A stretch of DNA of 64,000 nucleotides, taken from positions 85,076,019 through 85,140,018 of the forward strand of contig OY829327.1 in the NCBI GenBank assembly GCA_963691655.1. The letters are read 5' to 3'. The translations under genes were made by a program, and so were the position numbers. The notes beneath the pieces were generated by a model, which did not search any database, was not told the origin of the DNA, and saw nothing but the letters and a program-made list of their open reading frames with translations. Numbering within the stretch: the first letter of the stretch is position 1; every line of letters starts with the position of its first letter. Source of the stretch: Toxonevra muliebris. Its lineage: Eukaryota > Arthropoda > Insecta > Diptera > Pallopteridae. Positions 13,283 through 23,546 of this stretch are shown here, in pieces.

Positions 13283-13811
13283 ATGTACATTATGGTTAAG
13301 GTTTTATTCTTAGTTTTTCTGCAATTGAAATCTTTCTTCTTTCCTTCTTCCAAAAAACTTTTGCTTAACCTTTTCACTTTTTCCGCTTTCAGACTATACC
13401 AATAATTGTCTTTACAACTGTTGGTTTCACATGCGAGGTATTGTATACCATACGCAACGCCCTCACACGTGATGATGTGTGGTAAGAACATACAGAGTTT
13501 AATTTATTCTAGAATTATATAATTGAAATAATTTTCACATATATCTATAAAATATAGTTATGGGAAAAAAATGGCATGTGAAGATAAATCAAATATTGGT
13601 GAAAATAAAGCGCCACCAATTAGAAAAGTATTTCACGATAAAAATAAAAATTTTACACCAATTCTGTATTGCTATATTTTCCACTCTTCTGTAGTTTCGA
13701 GTCTATAATCAAAAATATGCATGGCCACCAGGTTTAATTGATGCAGTACGAGAGCCAACTCAAGAAGAATTGGATGAAATGGAGAAGAAAAAGAAGAAGA
13801 AGAAGAAATAG
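13283..13811 (+). CDS. NDUFA4/NMES1-like small mitochondrial protein, copy 1
   Basis: The confident exons are 13393-13481 (89 nt), 13558-13627 and 13695-13811, all with GT-AG introns and compatible phases. A likely first exon is 13283-13300 (MYIMVK), although its donor AAG|GTTTTA is weak. The protein has a short N-terminus, one hydrophobic helix (TIPIIVFTTVGF…), then ALTRDDVW, a polar middle and a FRVYNQKYAWPP motif, and it ends in a Lys run. The layout, helix then (N/D)PDV-like turn then (I/V)NQ(K/Q)(Y/W), matches the NDUFA4/NMES1 (C15orf48) family, whose members associate with cytochrome c oxidase in the inner mitochondrial membrane. The copy at 14384-15069 has the same exon structure. The exact subfamily is inferred. 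Confidence 0.6.
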
Positions 13812-14383
13812 TTGTGGACTTTTCGAAGTAGTTTTAGTTGAAGCAAATTTTGTGTATACTAAATTTGAAAAAAAAAAATGTGTGAATTAAGAATTACATT
13901 TGAAATATATTAGTCGGATTTCTATAAACTCGTAAAAGCCTCGAAAACCTTGTACTATAAACTGTATAAACACGTAAACTTACTGTCATATTTCATCTAC
14001 ATTTTAACAAATTTACACGCCTTATGAGTTTGCGAGGCATTTACGAGTTTATAGGAATCCGCTTATTTTTGTTTGTATTAATAACGTTCATATTTAAGCA
14101 AAACAAATAATTTTTAAGTTCTACCAAGATTTATACCGGGTTTGTGCATTGAAAAAAGAATATTTGCGATTTTTAGAATGTGTGTAAATATTTCAACACT
14201 ACTTGACTTGAGTGCTTGAATGAATAATGAATTCTACAGCATTGCCATTTTCAAGAAATCTGAGTATCAAGCAATATTTCAAGATATAAACAGGATGGAA
14301 AGGATTTAGACCATGATATGATTTGATATAATTCTGATATATTTTAACAAATTTATAATGCTTCTATTTTATCTTATTTGCAG

Positions 14384-15069
14384 TTGCTACCTCTATTTCT
14401 AATTACTGGCGCTGCGGTTGTGGGTCTCTGTTTCGCAGCTGTGCGCAGTGCACTTACACGTGATGATGTGCGGTTAGTAAGGCTGTCAAAATATGTTTAG
14501 CCATTTCATTTTACAAAATGGTTTGAACAGCAAAAATGTATTAAATTTGTTTCCCATTTCTTCCCACGGTTTTGTTTTCAAATCGGTTTTTTTATATTTT
14601 TCACTTTTATAATTTCATAAACACTCATATTTTCTATATTTATTGATAAAATCAATTGTTTCGCTTCTGTTAAGTTTAACTTGCGCCATTTTTAAATACA
14701 CAAACGTCAAAATCTTGTGAAACTTCAAATTACTGTCTTGACAAAATGTTGGATTTTTTAGTATGCCATTAACATAAGGTGTCTCGACTAGACATTTTGA
14801 TGGTAAGACAGGAACATTAACATGAATTATAGCTAGTCGAGACGCTATGTATAACTGATTAAAATAAAAACTATTTCTCAAATTAAATAATATATTCCTT
14901 CCATAGCTATTCGACTAAGAGCAAAATGCTCTGTGAAAAACCAGAAAATGAGGGACCAAGAAAGTTCCTAGTCTTCAATCAGAAATATGAACCACCAAAG
15001 GCTTGGTATGAAGCTATGGAAGCATTGAAGGAACCGACTACTGAAGGGGAAACTAAGAAGCAAAAGTAA
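14384..15069 (+). CDS. NDUFA4/NMES1-like small mitochondrial protein, copy 2 (first exon not located)
   Basis: The exons are 14384-14472 (89 nt, same length and phase as in copy 1) and 14907-15069, ending in TAA. The hydrophobic helix is LLPLFLITGAAVVGLCFAA, followed by ALTRDDVR, then a longer polar segment and RKFLVFNQKYEPPKAW. Unlike copy 1, the polar segment and the NQKY motif share one exon, so an intron was gained in copy 1 or lost here. AATAAA signals follow at 15088 and 15111. The initiation exon is not evident in the 570 bp between the copies, so copy 2 may share the first exon of copy 1 by alternative splicing or have its own unseen exon. The family role is as for copy 1. Confidence 0.6.
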
Positions 15070-16372
15070 GGTGGCAATAGTTTAATTAATAAAGACTACA
15101 AAGTGCAAACAATAAAATTTTTTTGCAATACCTCGTGCACTTCAAATATTTGAATTTGAGTTTTACAAAAACTTGTAGTGGAGGGATTAAAATATTTCAG
15201 TTTAATTAATCGTATAGTGGAAATTATATTTTCTCATAACTGTTGAATGCCATATTTAAACCTATGTATTATGTAATCTGCTATATAATCGAAATCTTCA
15301 ACGTACATTTATTTATCCAATAATATCTTATTATTTCATATGTTTAAATTATTATTAAGTAATTAAAAAAAAAAAGTACATACATACAACGTGCATTTGA
15401 AAAGCAGTTGAAATAAAACGTTCTACTTCTGTTTTACTTATTGTTGTTTTATTGTTGGTTAATTTGTCGAGAAAATAGATTTCTAAGTATAAGTATAAGG
15501 CTTATGCTATAAGCGCATACCGATATTAATTTTATTGAAATGAAGCCTTCAATATCCTGCCAAAGCAATGAAGCGTATACATAGAAGTTGAGTTGAGGAG
15601 ACATGCTGGCACCCGCTGTTATTTGAAACGTTGATACCACAAGAAGGAAGAGCATAAGGTAGTAGTTAGAAAACAAAAATGCTTATAGCAGGAGCAAGTG
15701 TAATTCCTGGGAAATTTTACATACATATTTAAATGTATAAGTATGCAGTAGCAGAAGAACTTCACAATTGAAACCATATTCAAAATAATTTACAAAAGGA
15801 AATCCGATACATTATGTTGTGTGTACTAGCGAATCTAGAGATTTCCGAAAGGGGCCTTTTATTTTTTTTGTTCCTTTAATTTTTTTGATAATATTGTATA
15901 TACTCATATAGTAGCAAATTAAAAGCAAATAATAGAGCATATCGATTTTATGATCATATTGAAATTTTAATTTAACTGAAGCTTCAATAAAATGAATTGA
16001 AATTTTAACTTAAGGGAGTTTTTATACCTTTTGATCGAGTAACGGCTGTGTGTAGCGATCATAATTAGGCCGTTATACGTATAAACATATCTACAAATCC
16101 GACATGGGAGGCACCTCCCATGCAAATGAAATTTTTTAAAACATACAAATACATCAATGGAAATTTTAAATAAGAATAATTAAAATTCGGTCTCCACATT
16201 TGAAATAGCCTTTTATCTAAAGGCTATTTAAAAACCTGTTGTAAAAATGATCAATTTTGAACAATAATCACGCCTATCTCCCATACAAGTGAAGTCTTCA
16301 AAGGACAATATCAAAGAAAATATTGATACCAATACAACGAAAATCAGTTTAGGGAGTCAAGTTAATAAATTA
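15070..16372. other. AT-rich spacer with a small hairpin
   Basis: No confident gene lies here apart from a possible minus-strand small frame at 15449-15655. A perfect 11-bp stem with a 5-nt loop occurs at 16203-16229 (AAATAGCCTTT and its complement). No function can be assigned to it. Confidence 0.4.
15449..15655 (-). CDS. Possible small secreted or membrane protein of 68 aa
   Basis: The frame begins with an ATG followed by a hydrophobic, signal-like stretch (MLFLLVVSTFQITAGAS) and contains a second hydrophobic run near the C-terminus. Codons in the middle part are more GC-balanced than the surroundings. An in-frame TAA lies ten codons upstream of the ATG, which bounds the frame. There is no recognisable family, and an intron donor-like site (GGTATGCG) lies inside. 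It could be a short gene or chance. Confidence 0.2.
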   Translation of the reverse strand: MLFLLVVSTFQITAGASMSPQLNFYVYASLLWQDIEGFISIKLISVCAYSISLILILRNLFSRQINQQ

Positions 16373-17634
16373 AAGCGCGTTCACGCCAAATTGGCATGCT
16401 TTGTTGTGGTCACCACGTCGCCCCTAGTCATAAGAACAACAAATTTTTTACTGGGACTTGTTTGCAATACCGTTACCGTTAGTTTTCATATTAATTGATC
16501 GCAAGTTGGTGATTGTGTGCACAATGGAAGCTGCAAATAGAAAATTGATTGTGAACAAATTTATTGAAAATCGGTCGTGGTCTGGTTCAAAGATGGCGAA
16601 AGTGTTAAATATCTCAAAAAGAACGGTATTTAGAGTTATAAAACGATATAAAGAAACTCTTAGTGTTGAAAGAGTTAAAAAAGTTTTGAACAAAACGGGA
16701 ACCACCAACCTAAAATTAAAGGCAAAGATCTTGAGGTCCATCAAAAGCAATCCCGGACTATCGGATAGCGATCGTGCCAAAAAATTCAATGCCAGCAAAA
16801 ATATTGCTGACGAATACGCATAAAAGCTGGGCTAAAGTGCTATCGTGCTATAAAATATCCAAATAGAACACAAACAGAATTTGCTGGCCAAAAAACGTGC
16901 TCATAAAGAAGTTTTGACCAAATTCAATGGATGCATTATTGTGGATGACGAATCATACGTAAAATTTGATCTTAAACAGCTTCCAGGTCAAAAATTTTAT
17001 ATGGCAACGAATCGTGGTAATGTACCCTCAAAATTCAAGTACATAAAAATGGATAAATTTGCAAAGAAAGCTATTTGCAGCTGTGGTCTCAAATCCAGGG
17101 CATTTATGACATCCTCTGACGTCTGATGTTTACATCAAAGAGTGCCTTTCGAAAAGACTATTGCCATTTGTTCGTCACCACCATTCGCCAGTGAAGTTTT
17201 GGTTTGATTTAGCCAGTTGCCACTACTCCAAGAAAACCATGGATTGGTATCAGACAAATAAAGTAGATGTAGTGCCCAAATATATGAATCCACCCAATTG
17301 CCCCCAGCTTCGACCGATCGAAAATTAATGGGCTATTACAAAATATAAGTTGAAGAAAAATGCAGGTATTGTCAAAAAAGTGAATTCAATGTTACTAAAA
17401 TGGAACCAAATAGCCGCAAAAGTATCCAGAGCGGAGGTTCAAAGGTTGATGGGGTCCATTAAAAGGAATACCCGGAACTTTTTGCACAACAAAGAAATTT
17501 AAATCTTTTAATATTATAGTATTAAAACACAATATTAAACTTATCATTTAATGCATTATTTGTTTTTTTGAGTGTTCTGGTTAAAAAGATACAGCAACTT
17601 TCCTGCGTGCCAATTTTGCGTGAACCGCGCTTTA
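16371..17634 (+). mobile_element. Tc1/mariner element of DD37E type, near-complete but dead
   Basis: Terminal inverted repeats of about 28 bp begin AAGCGCG at 16373 and end CGCGCTT at 17632, with TA dinucleotides outside both (16371-16372 and 17633-17634), as expected for Tc1/mariner insertion. The element is 1260 bp and holds a single decayed transposase frame. The structure matches the ITmDD37E lineage known from insects. Confidence 0.85.
16524..17501 (+). pseudogene. Decayed DD37E transposase
   Basis: It starts at MEAANRKLIVNKFIE with a helix-turn-helix N-terminus (GSKMAKVLNISKRTVFRVIK). It then shows shifted frames around 16800-16890 and 17110, and an in-frame TAA at 17326. The DDE core is readable: IIVDDESY near 16940, FDLASCHYSKK with its Asp at 17206, and RPIEN with its Glu at 17320. 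There are exactly 37 residues between the last two acidic residues, which defines DD37E. At least three frame breaks and a nonsense codon mean no active enzyme can be made from this copy. Confidence 0.85.
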
Positions 17635-19930
17635 AGTATTTACAGAAAAGAAAACGCATGGAAAGATGTTCTGAATGAAGTAGAAGCGACCCACTTAACG
17701 TCGGCACTTTCTACTCAAGTCAATTAAGTTCAGTGCTGTAACGCCCCAATTGTAACTGCGGGCAACTCCCACTTCTAGTTCCTCGTCACCGAGAAAGCAT
17801 AGCAATGCTGGATATTAAAAACTTCATGAATCACTTAAAATGAGAAAACTGTAGTCATCTACAGGACATTTTAAAGTACACTGGTAGTTCACTATGACGA
17901 ATGATATATTAGCTGCGTTTCATTCGCCACTTGCTTCTGGTTATGTGTAACTAGCAGCGGTAACTATTTTTCTATCTTTAAAAATAATAAGTATGAAAGC
18001 ATACATGGTTTAATAAAGAGAAACATTCATTGAATATTCAGTAATCGAGTTGTAAGTCGAAATTCAGATTTCACTACTATTACAAAGGAAAGCGAAGTTC
18101 TCATGTGCTCCATAAGTTTCGAGTTTAATATACACGTAATTTTGTAATGTAAAGCTTATTTGGTGACTTATCTGGATTTGACGACTCAGTTAATAATTCG
18201 GTGTTTCAAGATTTGTCATATTTGACCCAAAAGAAATGTACAACAATACCAAAATATCCAGCGGATACAAGATACCAACACGCACCTAGGCTTAAAGGGT
18301 TAAACATGTGAGAGTGCTGCGAATTTCTTTTCAGTGTTGCCATTTCAATTAATATTTCCATATCATATAAAAAAAAAACATTTACCACTCCTTCTCACAA
18401 TACAGAAACACGACAATGATAATAAACAAATGAAATTTTGCAAACGAAGTTGCATGCAACACTTCCCAAGGAAATGTACATTAAAAAAAGGATATGCTTT
18501 AAGCATAATTCACGACGACAACGACGGAATACAAGAAAGAGTGAGATGTAGCCAATAAATTGAAAGTAATTTTTAAGGAGAAACGAAAACACAAATGGAA
18601 ATGTACAAAATGTTCGTCAAGTTTGCGTTCCAACGACTGCGCAATTGCTGCTCTTCATAAATGAGACATTTTGATCATTCTCAGATATTACAAAAATTAA
18701 AACATTTTATAACTTCTCTGTAGGAGAGAGAAAAAGAGACTGCTCTTGTTAGTTTACACAAAAGCAACAAAAATATATATAACAAATACAATATTGACGA
18801 AGCATTTTCGGTATTGATTTTTATGCGCTATGCTGCTGCCATGCTGTAGCACGGTGGCACTAACACAAATTTAAAAGGCAAAGCAAAGAAAAAAAACGTG
18901 GAAAATAATATTAAAATAAATTGGAAAATAATTCAATTCACTTTTGAAAGATATGTAAAAACCTTCTTTTTGGGGCAAATTGATTATGATGATGATGGTA
19001 GGTGTAGAGGAGTGTGTGCATTGAAAAAAATGTGGCATCATTTTGTGGGGTGTTGATGTAAAAAGTTATAGTTGCAGAGAGAGAGAAGCATGCTTTTTGG
19101 CGTCTCGAAGCTTTATTATGGTGGCAGGTAGTTAGTAGGAAGTAATGGCTGCGTGTGGTATATTGACCCTTGCTGATGCGATAATTGGTAACACATTTCA
19201 GACAGATATGCAAGTGAAGCAAATAATGAGAGCAAATTAAAAAAATCCGAGTTATTTTCTAAAATAATAATTGAATAAAGAAAGGTAGCAATTTACGACA
19301 GCTTTTTCTAAACTGTATTTGTATTTTCATACAATCTAAATATATTCGCAAACATTATTATAAATTTTATAAAATTCCATCAATATACAAAACTAACAAC
19401 TGTCATATTTATGAACTTCCCTTGAAATTTTCATCACTAATCCCCAGAGTATTGCCTTTTTCCGAAAGCATTTTTATGGCTGCCATATTATATTACTGAC
19501 CCAAATATATGTGTATTCACTCCCGTCCTCCAATTCTTCTATGTATGTAAGGGAACAAAATAAAATAAAATGAAATATATGCGCGTGTTTATTTCATCCT
19601 GCCGACGTTGACGACTTCGGCCTGTAATTTGTATACAAATTAATATTTGCCCCCATAATTCATGACTTTTTTTTATACAACATTAATTAATGTGGTGGTG
19701 ACATCAGTTTTCATGGAATTTTCATAAAAATTTTTCATAATAATCCCAACGCTTAAACAGCACGTCTAATGCGATTACTAGCTACATACATATGTAAAAA
19801 GTTACAATTACTTATTTATCTGATAAATATTAATTGTTAGCAAGATATGTACGAATGCAATGATAAGTTTTTTATTTTTCATTCCTTTAAAGAGTCCTTT
19901 CATGTATTAAAATTATTATAATGAATGAGA
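17635..19930. other. AT-rich intergenic DNA, no feature supported
   Basis: Only short frames with biased composition are present on both strands. No RNA gene, repeat boundary or conserved domain was recognised. Confidence 0.4.
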
Positions 19931-19939
19931 TATTTATTA

Positions 19940-20410
19940 GAGGGATTCCCCTTGGATCCGTTGGTAAGCGCCAATCTTGGCTAAAAAGGGTTCAGAAACT
20001 GGTTTCTGGGGAACCAGTATCAGAACCTGTACTCTCTTCGTTTCTATTAAGACCACCATTAATGAGTAGGTCGATTTCTCCAACAATCGTAAACGGGAAG
20101 AACTGAGGGGCTGTAGACAGACAAAGATCATGTTATCTGTCATCTCGAAGCGTTCAACAAACTTTCTGTTACTTTTATCTTTTAATAGAAAGAGCTGTAG
20201 GCAGTTGGTGGGATTATACACAGGTCACTTCATTTGGGCCAAATATTTCAAAATTATTGGTCCAGTGCTTGTGGTTCGGAGGAAGAATTTGAAGAGACGG
20301 CAGAAAACTATCTTGGAGTTTGCCTAGCTTTCTGTCGAACCAGAGTTAGCATATTTGAAATTGAAATATTGGTACCGGAGGGAGAATAGCAAAAAGAAAC
20401 ACAGGATATA
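19940..20410 (+). mobile_element. LINE ORF2 C-terminal fragment (R1/jockey-like)
   Basis: Shifted plus frames read CRQTKIMLS, then LVGLYTGHF and AKYFKIIGPV, and downstream EETAENYLGVCLAFCRTRVSIF. This is the degenerate form of the '(L/V)VGLLTGH … ETxEHxLCxCPA' Cys/His tail that ends ORF2 in many insect non-LTR retrotransposons. Stops and frame changes make it a relic. The left boundary is uncertain; recognisable sequence begins near 20107. Confidence 0.6.
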
Positions 20411-20429
20411 GTATAATGGATGTTAAACT

Positions 20430-20573
20430 TGTCTGTGGATAGTGTCTAGTGGATAGTGCACCAGACTTTCTTCTGGGAGGTTCGGGGTTCGATTCCCGTC
20501 TTCGTTTGGTGGTTAATTTTCATTACTTTCTTATATTCACTATCAATATGAAGTGTATGAGAATTATAAGATA
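20430..20573 (+). repeat. tRNA-like SINE candidate
   Basis: A B-box-like GGTTCGATTCCCG at about 20482 is preceded by an A-box-like TGTCTAGTGGATAGTGC about 45 bp upstream. Between them is a CCAGA/TCTGG stem resembling an anticodon arm with a 6-nt loop. The T-arm stem is imperfect, so it is not a good functional tRNA. A tRNA-derived SINE head or a tRNA relic is more likely. The first 15 bases of motif spacing fit an internal Pol III promoter. Confidence 0.4.
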
Positions 20574-20977
20574 GTGTGCAACAGGGCCGTAGCCAGGATT
20601 TTTTCGGGGGGTTTTCATTCGAAGAAAATTGACATTGACTTGCCATTACTGATGATGAGCCCAACCTCAAAACAATTACCAAAAATACTAAAAATAGTTA
20701 GAGGCTCATTTTTTTCAAATGATTATCAGTGGGAATTCGGGCCATGATAAGGAATCCAGATGAGGTTAGCTTATATTCCCAAAATTCGTGCAGTTACTGC
20801 ATTGAAAGAGGTCTTCCGAGTAGAGGTGCTCTGATCAATAATGGGTTAAAGAATTAATTACAATTTAAAATTGTTTCCTCGAACTTTGGAGCTGATCCAC
20901 TACTACTGCCCTACATGGGTTTTACATTTTTTGGGAACTCCCAAAACCTCCACTCTAAATACGGCCTTGGTGTGCGA
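20574..20977 (+). mobile_element. hAT-type MITE, 388 bp, with 8-bp target duplication
   Basis: The element spans 20582-20969. It begins CAGGGCCGTAGCCAGGATTT and ends in the complement of CAAGGCCGTATTTAG. It is flanked by GTGTGCAA (20574-20581) and GTGTGCGA (20970-20977), an 8-bp duplication with one mismatch, diagnostic of hAT insertion. It has no transposase frame. A longer relative lies in opposite orientation at 35052-36028. The element sits at the left edge of a LINE 3' fragment. Confidence 0.85.
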
Positions 20978-21142
20978 GTACACACCTTGGTTGGTAATGG
21001 CAAAACCACCAAGCCGATAAAAAATTGCCACAACGCCGTTCGGAATCGGCGTTAAACTGTAGGTCCAACTATGTGGTATCACAATGGGCCGTTTAGGCCT
21101 AAGTGTGTCTCTCGACAGCCACTCCAACCTAACCTAACCTAG
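20970..21142 (+). mobile_element. LINE 3' terminal fragment ending in ACCTA repeats
   Basis: One plus frame reads MWYHNGPFRPKCVS, resembling the end of insect non-LTR ORF2 or its 3' UTR, and the stretch finishes with CCTAACCTAACCTA. The LINE fragment at 41.2-41.6 kb similarly reads LWYQNGA and ends in CTACCTACCTAC. It may belong to the relic at 19940-20410, split by the hAT MITE and the SINE-like unit. Confidence 0.55.
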
Positions 21143-22866
21143 ACGTTTCATGTGAGATTTATATTTATTAATAAACTGCTACTAACTAAATATGGATTTG
21201 AGAATTTGCTTTTCGCTCAAATAATTCATAATGAATCAACAAAGTTCAAGGAAGATTCCGTATAAAATCCACCAGGTTTAAGCTACTGAGAACAGTTTAC
21301 AATTTTTTCTACACGATATATAGATTCGATGTTGATCCCACAAATTCTTCCGCTCTCGATCCATATTTTTAATTCAATATGTAGTTAATTAAATAGTTAA
21401 AATATATTAAAACCCATGTTGCTTTATTCAGATATTCAAAATGCTCTCCGCCTCCGAAATAGCACGCTTAAATAATCCATATGTATATATCCATAATGGG
21501 GTTATAAAAAAAAATTTTATCACGCTTCAACGTGGGAGGGTGAAAAAAGTATTCGTATACATGTAAAGTTCATGAAGTGCATATTTTCCACTCAAACGAT
21601 AACTTCAATTTCCGACAAAACAATGCATATATTTTACACGGGGAAAACTGAGCTAGAAGGTAAAAGAAAAATTAATTAGAGACAAGTAAAAGGTACTGCC
21701 TCTTTGTTAAGTCTGAAGTAATATGAAAAGCTTATATCCTAAATTTCCTAGTATTTCATAGCTACTTCTTGCAATATCCTTGTTTCAAAAAATATTGAAA
21801 TTGCGATTAATATTTCTCAGTGTACTCGTTAGCTACCATCAAAAAGATTCACATACATTAACTCAGCGCGACATTTCAATTCTGCTCAATTTCATCATTA
21901 TGCCGGGTGCGTCATTCTAGCCATTTAAGATTATAGACGTGGAAAAAATATACAAGTACATACACACACACACACATGCTTCTGAAAAGCGTTGAATGCT
22001 AAAAACGCAGCTACGCACGCAGACCTCTACATACGTGCATAGATACGAGTAGATGTAACTGTGACTGTGATGCCGCAACTGCTACCGCTGTTGCTTCGAC
22101 TAATGGGCCAAAGGGGGGAGCCAAAAACATACATTTTTAATAAAGTCACATTTCACTCCGATGAGTAGTGGATACAACAGTACCACCCCATATTATCCTC
22201 ACCAACATAACTACCTACAACTGTGCAGTGCACGACGCATGAAGCTACGTATAATGTACCTACATTCATTTATTGTTTTATGATTATTTCATATTGAAAA
22301 TTCACTTGTGCGTTTCTCCGTACGTATTGTTTTATTTTATTTCGTTCCTCGTTCCTTTTTATGAGAGCACCCCCAGAAGAAGAAACACCCCTAAAAAAAT
22401 CACAATTTCAATAAGAGTCCGAAGGGTGCGAGGGTGGGGAGTATCGGTGAATGTTGAGAATGTATAGTGTAAGTAGGAAGAAGAAGGAAAAAGAAAACAA
22501 TATCCATGCTACAAAGCCTGGAAATCACATCATTGGAAATGACACAAGAAGAGCGTGGAAACCACCCTCAAGTTTAGTGGGAAAGTAAGCGCACGAGAGA
22601 GCATACATTGAGAGAACTCACAACGAGAAAAGCAAAAGAGAGAACGTGTATATGTTTATAGGACACTTGGGGTTACTTGAGATACACAGCGAAAAATTGG
22701 CGAGATTTCGAATATTTAACGAAGGACAACCCCATGGATGTCAGGATGGATGAATGGATATTTCTGCTCTTATCTATGTACATATCTATGCTTTCGTGTG
22801 TATGCGTGTGTGTTACGTTTTGTATATCTACCGTGCTCTACTGCTTCTCTTTTATGCAATGAGAAG
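21143..22866. other. Intergenic DNA, no gene supported
   Basis: A CA repeat lies at 21962-21975. Otherwise the stretch has moderate-GC patches without an open frame of recognisable type. Confidence 0.35.
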
Positions 22867-23136
22867 ATGGCCGTGTACTTTATTGTAGTTTCGTTGGCAT
22901 TAATTCTCCTATCGCGCCAGTCAGCCATTGGAATATATTGAAATGTGAAATGCGGTACCACTGACGAAAACGACAGCGATAACGTCGAACGTTGTGCAGC
23001 AAAAGTAAAGAAATCTACCCTCACACGACGCATTTTCAATGTACTCGCATTCAGTCAACTTTTGGATTTCGTACGTGCAATTTCTTCGGCTCGTTTTAAG
23101 CTCCGCACATATCCGGATATAAATGTAAAACATTAA
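22867..23136 (+). pseudogene. Small secreted-protein frame interrupted by one in-frame TGA
   Basis: An ATG at 22867 opens a classic signal sequence (MAVYFIVVSLALILLSRQSA). The 25th codon is TGA (22939-22941). The same frame then continues without another stop for 64 codons to a TAA at 23134-23136, containing two Cys and many charged residues (KCGTTDENDSDNVERCAAK). Codon use is balanced, unlike the AT-rich flanks. There is no AG/GT arrangement nearby that would splice the TGA out. The likely explanations are a recently inactivated gene, programmed stop readthrough (common in flies), or chance. No homologue is recognised. Confidence 0.35.
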
Positions 23137-23526
23137 ATTGCAAAGTGAAACGGATTTTTCTCAATTAAAAACTTATACTAAATCCATGAGTTTTAAAAGA
23201 AATTGAAATCTCTGCTACCAAAATCGATTGCCAATGATATTGTCCTGTCACAGCAGTACTGTTTTTTCATACTAGTCTACTGCTGAGCCGGGGCATTAAC
23301 ATTGTCTTTTGAATTCAAACAACATGCAATTCCAAATATAATCATCAAGTTCGTTTCCAAGCATTCGAAAGTATCATGCTAATTAATGAAAATTTCTATC
23401 TAGTCTCAACGTATCATATTCATCCAAAAGAGTAATCCGTAATAATGCAAAAGCCTCGAAAATTTCCGGTATACGGCAAAAAGCAGGAAAAATCAATTTT
23501 CCATTTTTAAATCAAGCAGCAGCAGC

Positions 23527-23546
23527 CACACACACACACACACACA
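23527..23546. repeat. (CA)n microsatellite
   Basis: Ten uninterrupted CA units, a simple sequence repeat. Confidence 0.95.

Noticed and set aside
21122..21142. CCTAA repeats resembling the insect TTAGG telomere repeat
   Set aside because: Only three units, flies lack TTAGG telomeres, and the run is the tail of a LINE 3' fragment.
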